Source: Polyangiaceae bacterium (GTDB taxonomy: Bacteria; Myxococcota_A; Polyangia; Polyangiales; Polyangiaceae). Taken from it: 64,000 bases of DNA. The stretch spans positions 1-64,000 of the forward strand of contig JAKLKA010000020.1 of assembly GCA_023150915.1 (NCBI GenBank), given 5' to 3'. Within the stretch, counting starts at the first letter, position 1. Every line of letters begins with the position of its first letter. Position numbers and translations under genes: made by a program. The notes beneath the pieces are model-generated. The model was not told where the DNA came from, made no database searches, and was given only the letters and a program-made list of their open reading frames with translations. This document shows positions 38,980 through 47,130 of this stretch, in pieces.

Positions 38980-40727
38980 TGAGCCTCGGCGCCCCGGTTC
39001 TTGATGTACCGGTTGAGCCAGAGGTCGAGCATCACCAGGCCGAAGACCTCGCGGGAGAACTTGGTCTCCGCGGTCAGGTTCATCTTGCGGAGATCGTAGA
39101 GGTCGCGGAAGCGGGACGACGTGAGCTGCTCGCGCACTCGATGCGACGAGCGGTTCACGAACGTGCCGATCGGGGTCGTGAACCCCATCTTGTCCTGGCG
39201 CTCGATCACCGTGTCGGGCAGGGTGCCGCGGGCCACCTTGCGAAGCAGCCACTTGAGCTCGTGGTTCTGGATGAACTCCTGGGAGTCCAAGCGCCGAACG
39301 TGACGAACGAACGCCTGGTGGAGGAAGCTCGGACGACTCTCGAGAGAATGCCGACCGCACATCTTGTCGTCGATATTGAGCAACCCGGATAGGAAGTAGC
39401 GGCGGTCGAAGGTGAGCATCCGGCGGAGCTCGTCGCTGCTCGAGCCGCAGGCGTCGTACGCCTCCTGGAACGTGCCAGCGACCTTGGGCTCGTAGAAGCG
39501 ATAGTACTGTGGGTCGCCCTTGCGATGAGCCAGCTCGAAGCGCTCGGCGGGGGTCTTGAGCCCCTGCATCTTGTCGTACAGGGCCCGATACGGGTCGTGG
39601 AAGCACTGGCCCAGCGCGAGCTGGTAGCGCACGTACCCGGCGAAGAGCTCGTCACCCCCGGTGCCCGTCAGGATGACCTTGTAGCGGCGCTTCACCTGGG
39701 TCAGCAGATCTTCCAAGGGTAGGATGACCGAGCCGATGCTCAGCTCGTCGAAGTCCTCGACGATGGACGCGAGCTTGTCGACGAGATCGAACTGCTCCTC
39801 GGCGTTGACGACGAACAAGCGGATGCGCGTGTCCTTGACCGCTTGCTGCGCAAAGAACGTCTCGTTGCACTCCGAGTCAGAGAAGTTGCAGTGGTACGCG
39901 ATCTCCGGGGTGGTGACCCGGGTGATCAGGCTGGAGTCGAGTCCGCCGCTGCAGAAGGTCGTGAAGGACGTATCGCTGATGGTGGAGTCGATGCAGCACT
40001 GCCCCAAGAGCTCGCGTGTCTTCTGGACCCACTCTTCGGATGCCGGCTCCTTCGTGTCGGCTTCGGACTGGAAGATGTCCTCGTAGCAGCGAGTGCGGAG
40101 CTCTCTGGTGTCCAGGTCGATCTCGACAAGGTGCCCGGGCAACACCTTCTTGATCTGCTTCACGAACGTCTTGTCGGCGAACGTGAACTGGTAGCGCACG
40201 TACTCGCTCATCGCTTCGTAATCGAGCTCCGGCGACTCATCCATGACGTCGAGGAGCGCTCCGATGGTCGAAGCAACGTGAAGCCCCTTCGCGGTCCGCG
40301 CGTAGTAGAGCGGCTTGATTCCCAGCTGGTCGCGAACCAGCGTGAGCTTGCGGGCCGCCTTGTCGTAAATCGCGAAGGCCCAGAAGCCCGTCAGGTCAGC
40401 GAGGACTTTCTCGCCGTAGCGGCTCCAGAGGTGGAGCAGCGTCTCGGCGTCGTTCGTGGCGGACACGTGGACGCCGTCGGACTTGAGGCGATTGCTCAGG
40501 TCGATGAAGTTGTAGATCTCGCCGTTGTAGATGAGAACGTGAGTGTCGTTCTCGAGCGGCTCGATGCCGCGTTCATCCAGGCCGAGGATGGCGAGGCGGG
40601 TGTGCCCCATATGCAGCGCGCCGTCGGTCCAGAAACCGACGCTGTCGGGCCCGCGCTTGCGCAGGCTCGCGAGCAGGCGATGGTGGAACGGACGACCGGT
40701 ACCGTAGGTGAGTAGAATTCCGCACAT
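38976..40727 (-). CDS. Asparagine synthase (glutamine-hydrolyzing) family protein, second copy
   Basis: MCGILLTYGTGRPFHHRLLASLRKRGPDSVGFW; IYNGEIYNFIDL; TFCSGGLDSSLITRV; GTGGDELFAGYVRYQ. Confidence 0.92.
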   Translation of the reverse strand: MCGILLTYGTGRPFHHRLLASLRKRGPDSVGFWTDGALHMGHTRLAILGLDERGIEPLENDTHVLIYNGEIYNFIDLSNRLKSDGVHVSATNDAETLLHLWSRYGEKVLADLTGFWAFAIYDKAARKLTLVRDQLGIKPLYYARTAKGLHVASTIGALLDVMDESPELDYEAMSEYVRYQFTFADKTFVKQIKKVLPGHLVEIDLDTRELRTRCYEDIFQSEADTKEPASEEWVQKTRELLGQCCIDSTISDTSFTTFCSGGLDSSLITRVTTPEIAYHCNFSDSECNETFFAQQAVKDTRIRLFVVNAEEQFDLVDKLASIVEDFDELSIGSVILPLEDLLTQVKRRYKVILTGTGGDELFAGYVRYQLALGQCFHDPYRALYDKMQGLKTPAERFELAHRKGDPQYYRFYEPKVAGTFQEAYDACGSSSDELRRMLTFDRRYFLSGLLNIDDKMCGRHSLESRPSFLHQAFVRHVRRLDSQEFIQNHELKWLLRKVARGTLPDTVIERQDKMGFTTPIGTFVNRSSHRVREQLTSSRFRDLYDLRKMNLTAETKFSREVFGLVMLDLWLNRYIKNRGAEAH

Positions 40728-40748
40728 CTCGAGATGTCTCTTTTCGCG

Positions 40749-41768
40749 TCAGCTGCCGAAGGCGAGCTTCGCGCCGTCTACGAACCGCACCGGGTCCCGT
40801 CCAAGCACCGCCCGCACCGTCTTGGGGTCGCCCAGGCAGTGGCGCATGTCGCCCTTGCGGTAGCCCCCGACGACCTCCGGGGGACACTCCCGCCCCATCG
40901 CACTCGAGATGGCTTGGCAGGCTTCGGCTAGCGTGGTGGGGACCCCCGAGCAGACGTTGATGACCGGCGGCGCAGGGCGCCCGTCGATGAGGTTCAGCGC
41001 AACATCCACGATGTCGCTCACGATGACCCAGTCCCGGATCTGGCGACCGTCCTCGAAGAGCTGCGGCCGCTTCCCCTCGCGGATCCATCCGGCGATCTTC
41101 GCGATGATGGTGGCCTCCCCGTCGTCGAGGCGGAGGCGGGTGCCGTAGACGGACGAGAAGCGCAGCACGGACAACGCTCCCCGCTCGAAGCCCCTGAAGC
41201 AGAGTTCCTGCATGTACTTCGACGCGCCGTACGTCTCGAGCGGGTTGGGTGACGCGGCCTCCGTGATGGGAACGATGCCCGCATCGGCGTTGCAGCTGGC
41301 GCACCGCACCTCGAAGCGCCCCGCGTCCATGTCCTGGGTGCTCCGCTCACCACGGCCTCGCGCGCCGCACTTCGAGCAAGCGTATTCGTAGTTGCTGCCG
41401 TAGATGCTGAAGCTGCTGCAGAGCACCGTGTGCCGGAGTCGTGGCCACTGGGCGGCCACCTCGAGAAGCCTGGCCGTGCCGCCGGCGTTTGCCGTCAACA
41501 CGTTCTCACGTTGGCGGGCCGCGCGCGCGACGCCGCCCAGCGCCGCCAAGTGGACCATCGCCTCGGTGTCGTTGAACTGCTCGGTAGGCTGAAAGTGGCG
41601 GAGGTCGGTCAGGAAGTACTTCGCCCCTGGGTTCAAATACCCGGGCGGCGAGCTGTAGATCTCGGGATCCAAGCTGTCGACCACCGTGACGTCGTCCCCA
41701 CGCGCCACGAGCGCGTCGACGATGTGTGACCCGATGAACCCGGCGCCGCCGGTGACCACGACCTTCAT
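40749..41768 (-). CDS. NAD-dependent epimerase/dehydratase (extended SDR) with Cys4 zinc-ribbon-like insertion
   Basis: MKVVVTGGAGFIGSHIVDALVARGDDVTVVDSL; insertion YACSKCGARGRGERSTQDMDAGRFEVRCASCNAD between SSFSIYG and the YGASK active-site motif. Confidence 0.9.
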   Translation of the reverse strand: MKVVVTGGAGFIGSHIVDALVARGDDVTVVDSLDPEIYSSPPGYLNPGAKYFLTDLRHFQPTEQFNDTEAMVHLAALGGVARAARQRENVLTANAGGTARLLEVAAQWPRLRHTVLCSSFSIYGSNYEYACSKCGARGRGERSTQDMDAGRFEVRCASCNADAGIVPITEAASPNPLETYGASKYMQELCFRGFERGALSVLRFSSVYGTRLRLDDGEATIIAKIAGWIREGKRPQLFEDGRQIRDWVIVSDIVDVALNLIDGRPAPPVINVCSGVPTTLAEACQAISSAMGRECPPEVVGGYRKGDMRHCLGDPKTVRAVLGRDPVRFVDGAKLAFGS

Positions 41769-42784
41769 CAGCTTCCCCCCGTCGAGCTTCGCGCCCGTTC
41801 CGTCTCCGCCGCCGCGCGAATGGCCTCGCGGTTTCCGTGGAACCACGCGACCGTGCGTTCGAGTCCGGCCCGCACGGTCACTGAGGGGCGCAGACCAAGC
41901 ACGGACTTCGCCTTGTCGATGTTGGCTTCGCGGTGAGTGCTCTTGTCCCATGCCCGCCGCGGTGCGTACTCGATGCGGCTCTTCGACTGGCAGGCAGCGA
42001 GCACCCACTCGGCGAGGTCGCCGATCCGGGTCTGGACGCCGGTGCCCAGGTTGATGGCGTCGCCGCGTGCCCCGGGGGTGGTCGCGGAGCGGACCAGACC
42101 GTCGACCAGGTCGTCCACGAAGATGAAGTCGCGCGTCTCGTCGCCGGTGCCCGTGATGATCAAGGGCTGACCGGTCAGCGCGCGCCAGATGAAGTTGGGG
42201 ATGACGTTCCGGTAGTGGCCAGGAACCTCCCCCGGCCCGTACGAGTTGAAGAAGCGGCAGCGGACGGTGTGCAGCGACTCGCCGAAGTAGTTGCAGTAGA
42301 ACTCACCGAGCGCCTTGGTGATTTGGTAGGGCGTGTCGAGGTGAAGGCTCACCGGCATGTCTTCGCGAATCGGCGCCTCGATCCCGTGGCCCGCAATGGA
42401 GCAGCCCGCCGAGGCGTAGACGACGGCCGCCGCTGAGCGCGCCCTGGCCCAGAGCAGCGTGGTCAACGTGCCTCGCCCGTTGGTGTGGAGGTCGTCGAGG
42501 GGGTGATCGACGCTGTTCTGGTTCGCGAAGAAGGCGGCCAGGTGGAACACGGTCGGCGCGTCCGCCGGGGCGGGTACGTCCCGCATGTCGCATACGTCCT
42601 TCACTAGCAGCTCGACGCGGTCGTCTTTTGGCAGCAGCCAGCGGTAGCCCGACGAGAGGTCATCGATGACCAGCACGCGCTCGGCGCCGTCGGAGAGGAG
42701 TCGGTGAACGAGACGCGAGCCGATGGCGCCCGCGCCGCCGGTGACAACGGCGGTCTTGATCCGTTGGGTGGCTGTGGAGCTCAT
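41768..42784 (-). CDS. NAD-dependent epimerase/dehydratase (extended SDR)
   Basis: TAVVTGGAGAIGSRLVHRLLSDGAERVLVIDDLSSGYRWLLP; YQITKALGEFYCNYF active-site region. Confidence 0.92.
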   Translation of the reverse strand: MSSTATQRIKTAVVTGGAGAIGSRLVHRLLSDGAERVLVIDDLSSGYRWLLPKDDRVELLVKDVCDMRDVPAPADAPTVFHLAAFFANQNSVDHPLDDLHTNGRGTLTTLLWARARSAAAVVYASAGCSIAGHGIEAPIREDMPVSLHLDTPYQITKALGEFYCNYFGESLHTVRCRFFNSYGPGEVPGHYRNVIPNFIWRALTGQPLIITGTGDETRDFIFVDDLVDGLVRSATTPGARGDAINLGTGVQTRIGDLAEWVLAACQSKSRIEYAPRRAWDKSTHREANIDKAKSVLGLRPSVTVRAGLERTVAWFHGNREAIRAAAETERARSSTGGS

Positions 42785-43869
42785 GATGCTGTCCTGCTCG
42801 AGAGGTATGAACGAACGACCTCGACGATGCGCTCGCCGGCCTTGCCGTCCCAGAGCGGCGGGATTTCGCCGTTCTTCCAGTCACCCGACAGCGCCTGACC
42901 CACCAGCTCGCGCATGCGCTTCACGTCCTTGCCGGCGAGCACGTTGGTGCCCACCGTCACTGTGATGGGACGCTCGGTGTTCTCACGCATCGTGACGCAG
43001 GGGACACGGAGGTAGGTCGTTTCCTCCTGGATGCCGCCGGAGTCGGTGACCACCACCGCGGCGCGCTGCTGCAAATACAGGAACTGGAGGTAGCCGACGG
43101 GGTCGAGCAGGCGCAGCCCGGGCGGTGCGTCGAATCCGAGCTCGGCGATCTGCTTCCTCGTGCGAGGGTGGACAGGGAACAGTACGTCGGTCCCCCGGGC
43201 AACGTCCGCGAGCGCATCGAGCAGCTCCCGCAGACCGGCTGCGTCATCGACGTTGGAAGGTCGGTGCAGCGTCACGAGCGCAAAGCGCGGAGGCAGGTCG
43301 AACGGCGGCGGCTTGCTCAAGGAGAGGGAGCGGATGAGGGTATCGATCATCACGTTCCCGACGAAATGGATGGCCTGCGCCGGGCGGCCCTCGTTCTTCA
43401 GGTTCTCGTCGCCGTCGGTCGAGGGGGTCAGCAGCAAGTCCGCGAGCTGGTCGGTGAGCAGGCGGTTCACCTCCTCCGGCATCGTGCGGTCGCGTGAGCG
43501 AAGGCCGGCCTCGACGTGCGAAACCGGGATCAGCAACTTCGCGCAGACGAGCGCAGCTGCGACCGTGGAGTTCACGTCACCGTAGACCAGAACCATGTCC
43601 GGCCTGTCGGTGGCGACGACCTCCTCGAAGCGAGTCATCACCTCGGCGGTCTGCTGAGCGTGGGTGCCGGAGCCGACGTTCAAGTTGACGTCCGGGGCTG
43701 GGATGCCCAGCTCCTGGAAGAACACGTCTGACATGTTGGCGTCGTAGTGCTGTCCGGTGTGAACGAGCACTTGAGTGAACCCCGGGGTGCGTGCGAATGC
43801 CGCATGGACGGGTGCCACTTTCATGAAGTTCGGGCGTGCGCCCACTACGTGCAGAAGCTTCATGCTCAT
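42781..43869 (-). CDS. wecB: UDP-N-acetylglucosamine 2-epimerase (non-hydrolyzing)
   Basis: MKLLHVVGARPNFMKVAPVHAAF; VLVHTGQHYDANMSDVFF; VYGDVNSTVAAALVCAKLLIPVSHVEAGLRSRDRTMPEEVNRLLTD; VVVTDSGGIQEETTYLRVPCVTMRENTERP. Start at MSMKLL gives a 4-bp overlap with the upstream gene. Confidence 0.96.
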   Translation of the reverse strand: MSMKLLHVVGARPNFMKVAPVHAAFARTPGFTQVLVHTGQHYDANMSDVFFQELGIPAPDVNLNVGSGTHAQQTAEVMTRFEEVVATDRPDMVLVYGDVNSTVAAALVCAKLLIPVSHVEAGLRSRDRTMPEEVNRLLTDQLADLLLTPSTDGDENLKNEGRPAQAIHFVGNVMIDTLIRSLSLSKPPPFDLPPRFALVTLHRPSNVDDAAGLRELLDALADVARGTDVLFPVHPRTRKQIAELGFDAPPGLRLLDPVGYLQFLYLQQRAAVVVTDSGGIQEETTYLRVPCVTMRENTERPITVTVGTNVLAGKDVKRMRELVGQALSGDWKNGEIPPLWDGKAGERIVEVVRSYLSSRTAS

Positions 43870-44636
43870 TCCACCACCGCGAACCCGATGTACGGGTCGA
43901 ACTCCATGCGCTGGATCCTCAGCTTGCCGATCCCGAGCTCGTCGAGGAGCGCGGACGTCTCGCCCGGCCAGAGCGGGTTGTCGAGCTCGTCGAAAGCAAC
44001 GATTCCGCCCTTGGGGATACGGGGGAAGAACTGCTTCAGCGCGACCCGTGTCGGCTCGTACAGGTCGAAGTCCAAGAAGAGCAAGCTGACTACGAGGTGT
44101 TGGTGTGACTCGATGAACTCGGGGATCGTTTTCGTCGCGTCGCCGCGCACCAGGTGGACCTTGTCGACGTGCCCGAGGAAGCGATACGAGTCGTAGATCT
44201 GAATTAGCTCCTTCAGCTCGTCGTGGGAGTTGGCGTAGAGATCCCCGACCTTCACGTGCTCCGAGCTGGGACCGCGATCCCGCTCGGACACGGACGGGAA
44301 GCCTTCGAAGGTGTCGAAGCCGTAGATGCGCCGCGTGAGGTTCACGGGCTCGAGGATCGCGCTGAGCTGAGCCCAGGACATCAGCCCGCCGCCTCGAAGC
44401 ACCCCGCACTCGACGACCGAACCCTTCACGCCGAGGATGCGCTTGAAGATCTCGTACTGTGCGAGCAAACGTGTCAGGTTCTGGCGCTTGACGTACTTGG
44501 GGAAGTTCTCGAGCTTCTTCTCCCACGGGTCGGGGCAGCGCTCGAAGACCGATTGAAGCCGAGTGCCGACCAGCTTCTCCGCCGGTGTCCGGAAGCCGCC
44601 CTCCACCGCGGGGGAGTTCGTCGGGTTGTCGCTCAT
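43866..44636 (-). CDS. TylF/macrocin O-methyltransferase family protein
   Basis: VVECGVLRGGGLMSWAQLSAILEPVNLTRRIYGFDTFEGFP...VSLLFLDFDLYEPTRVALKQFFPRIPKGGIVAFDELDN. Confidence 0.88.
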   Translation of the reverse strand: MSDNPTNSPAVEGGFRTPAEKLVGTRLQSVFERCPDPWEKKLENFPKYVKRQNLTRLLAQYEIFKRILGVKGSVVECGVLRGGGLMSWAQLSAILEPVNLTRRIYGFDTFEGFPSVSERDRGPSSEHVKVGDLYANSHDELKELIQIYDSYRFLGHVDKVHLVRGDATKTIPEFIESHQHLVVSLLFLDFDLYEPTRVALKQFFPRIPKGGIVAFDELDNPLWPGETSALLDELGIGKLRIQRMEFDPYIGFAVVE

Positions 44637-45550
44637 GAAGCAAGCTCCTTGATTCTGGCAGCAATGTCCGCAGCGCCGATGCCGTAGTGCGTGCGCAGCC
44701 ACTTCGGGGTTCCGTGCGTCGTGCAGTACTCGTCCGGCAGGCCAATCTTTACGAACCGCCCCGAGTAGCTCGACCCGTGGAGGGCTTCCAACATCGCGGT
44801 GCCCAGCCCACCGATGACGGAGTGCTCCTCGACCGTGACGACGACCTTGGCCTTCGTGGTCAACTGGCGGACAGACTCGACGGGGAATGGCTTCACACAG
44901 GGGAGGCTGAACACGTCGACCGAGACCCCCTGCTCCTGGAGCGACGCGGCTGCCTCCGTGACTGTGGCGAGCATGTGCCCGAGGGCGAAGACGACGACCT
45001 CACCGCGACCTCGTCGTATCGGGAGCGGCAGCCGGATGTCCGCCGGCGCTTCCTGGTGGAGCACTGGATCGTTGTTCTGTCCGAGGCGGATGAAAGACGG
45101 TCCGTCCAACTGCATCGCATAACGGAGCGCGGCCTCGGCCTCTACTGGATCTCCGGGACACAGCACCGTGAGACCGGGCAGGGAACGCGCGATGGCCACG
45201 TCCTCGATGGCGTGGTGGCTCATGCCCTCGTGGCCGTAGCTGAGACCCCCACCCACACCGACCAGCACCACCGGGAGACGAGGTGCGACGACGTCGAGGC
45301 GCACGTGCTCGAACGCTCTGAAGAACAGAAACGGAACCATCGAGTAGCAGATCGGGCGCTTGCCGGTCATCGCCAGCCCTGCCGCGACGCTGATCATGTT
45401 CGACTCTGCGACGCCGGCGTTCGTGAACCGCTCCGGGAACGGCTCGCGGAAGGGGTCGAGGACCTTGAAGCCCAAATCGGCCGTGAGGAAGTGAAGGTCC
45501 ACCCCTTCGCGCGCGAGGCTGGCGCAAGTTCGGACGATGGCGCTACGCAT
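44633..45550 (-). CDS. Transketolase C-terminal half (pyrimidine-binding + C-domain subunit)
   Basis: RFTNAGVAESNMISVAAGLAMTGKRPICYSMVPFLFFRAFEHVRLDV; GGGLSYGHEGMSHHAIEDVAIARSLPGLTVLCPGDPVEAEAAL. Confidence 0.93.
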   Translation of the reverse strand: MRSAIVRTCASLAREGVDLHFLTADLGFKVLDPFREPFPERFTNAGVAESNMISVAAGLAMTGKRPICYSMVPFLFFRAFEHVRLDVVAPRLPVVLVGVGGGLSYGHEGMSHHAIEDVAIARSLPGLTVLCPGDPVEAEAALRYAMQLDGPSFIRLGQNNDPVLHQEAPADIRLPLPIRRGRGEVVVFALGHMLATVTEAAASLQEQGVSVDVFSLPCVKPFPVESVRQLTTKAKVVVTVEEHSVIGGLGTAMLEALHGSSYSGRFVKIGLPDEYCTTHGTPKWLRTHYGIGAADIAARIKELAS

Positions 45551-46364
45551 CCTTCAGCTCCGCGAGAGCGGCCTCGTACTCCCGGGGATCCGGACACCGG
45601 TAGTGCCAGAGCAACGACCCCTCCATGAACGACACGCCCTTGCCCTTGACGGTGTCAGCGATGATCACGCTGGGCCTTCCTGCCTCGAACGGGAACGCGT
45701 GCAGCGCATCAACGATTTGGGGCATGGAGTGTCCGTCGATGCGGCGGACCCCCCAGCCCGCAGCGCGATACCGCGCGTCGAGCGGTTCGAGGTCCATGAT
45801 CTCGTTGCAGTCCCCGAGGGCTTGCATCTTGTTGAAGTCGACGACGGCGAGGAGCTGATCCAGCGCGTGGTGGCGCGCGAAGCAGGCAGCCTCCCAGACT
45901 GCGCCTTCGTCCTGCTCACCGTCGGACATCATCACGACAGTCCGGAAGCTCTTCCCCGCGAGCTTCGCCCCGAACGCGATTCCCGCGCCGACCGAGAGCC
46001 CGTGTCCGAGCGAGCCGGTGGATAGCTCGATCCCGAAGTCGACGTTCTTGTGCGGGTGGTGTCCCAACACGCCGCCCTCAACTCCATACTCGGCTAACGT
46101 CTCCGCCGGGATGAACCCTCGGCGAGAGAGGCTGACGTAGTACGGGGTGCAAGCGTGACCCTTGCTCATGATGAAGCGGTCGCGCTCCGGCCACGCGGGC
46201 TGCGCCGGATCCAGCCGAAGAAAGCGCTCGTAGAGGGCGACCAGCAGGTCGACACAAGAGAGCGACGACCCGATGTGGCCGCTCTTGGAGCTGTACGAAA
46301 GCTCTATCACCCGCCGCCGGGTCGTGATCGCCAAGCGTTCGAGGTCAGCCAGACTAGCGTTCAT
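45543..46364 (-). CDS. Transketolase N-terminal half (ThDP-binding subunit)
   Basis: SSKSGHIGSSLSCVDLLVALYERFL; STGSLGHGLSVGAGIAFGAKL; VVMMSDGEQDEGAVWEAACFARHHALDQLLAVVDFNKMQALG ThDP motif. Confidence 0.93.
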   Translation of the reverse strand: MNASLADLERLAITTRRRVIELSYSSKSGHIGSSLSCVDLLVALYERFLRLDPAQPAWPERDRFIMSKGHACTPYYVSLSRRGFIPAETLAEYGVEGGVLGHHPHKNVDFGIELSTGSLGHGLSVGAGIAFGAKLAGKSFRTVVMMSDGEQDEGAVWEAACFARHHALDQLLAVVDFNKMQALGDCNEIMDLEPLDARYRAAGWGVRRIDGHSMPQIVDALHAFPFEAGRPSVIIADTVKGKGVSFMEGSLLWHYRCPDPREYEAALAELKDA

Positions 46365-47053
46365 GCGAGGGTGCTCCTCGGAGGGGATTGGGCCGCCGGC
46401 ACCTGCGCGGACGCCGTGGAGCTAGACTCGAGCCCCGTCCTCGTCGCGAAGAGCTTGCGCAGCGTCTCGAGAATGATCTGAATGTCGGTCCACATCGTGC
46501 GCTCGCGCACGTACTTGAGCTGGAGTCGGAGCTTCTCGGGTCGGATCAGCTCCAGGTATGCCTGGTCTGGGTCATCGTAGTCTGATGCCGCGATGATCTC
46601 CCCTTCATTGTGGAACTTGATCGAGGCCCAGTCTGTGATCCCTGGCCGCACGGTGAGTATGGACTTCTCTTCCGCCGTGTAGAGGTCGACACACCAGCGA
46701 ACCTCGGGCCGAGGCCCGACGAGGCTCATGTCTCCGAGCACCACGTTGATGAGCTGCGAGAGCTCGTCTAGCTTGTACCTGCGAATCAGCTTCCCGACGC
46801 GGGTGACCCGTGCGTCGCCGTCCTTGGTCGTGTGCGGTCCCGTGCCGTCGTGCATGTGCATGCTGCGGAACTTGAAGATCCGGAACGCCTTGCCGTGCAG
46901 GCCCACACGTTCGCCACGATAGAAGACCGGCCCCGGCGAATCGACCTTGATGGCCACCGCGACCGCGGCGAGCGGGAGACCTGTCACCACGAGCCCAGCG
47001 GAGGCCGCGGTGAGGTCAAAAGCTCTTTTTGCCGCGCGGGAAAGGAGATTCAT
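46361..47053 (-). CDS. Initiating sugar transferase (bacterial polyprenyl-phosphate sugar-1-phosphate transferase family)
   Basis: KRAFDLTAASAGLVVTGLPLAAVAVAIKVDSPGPVFYRGERVGLHGKAFRIFKFRSMH...DELSQLINVVLGDMSLVGPRPEV. Confidence 0.95.
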   Translation of the reverse strand: MNLLSRAAKRAFDLTAASAGLVVTGLPLAAVAVAIKVDSPGPVFYRGERVGLHGKAFRIFKFRSMHMHDGTGPHTTKDGDARVTRVGKLIRRYKLDELSQLINVVLGDMSLVGPRPEVRWCVDLYTAEEKSILTVRPGITDWASIKFHNEGEIIAASDYDDPDQAYLELIRPEKLRLQLKYVRERTMWTDIQIILETLRKLFATRTGLESSSTASAQVPAAQSPPRSTLA

Positions 47054-47130
47054 GCGGGTTGAGGGGGCGGGAGCCTAGTCAATCGGCGGCGGGCGGGGTG
47101 GGATATTCGTTGCCGGAGGCCTTCAGAGGT

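Noticed and set aside
42781-44745. 654-aa single protein starting at 44745
   Set aside because: N-terminal 292 codons are antisense-like and overlap the TylF gene in another frame; the real WecB starts at MSMKLLHVVGARPN (43869).
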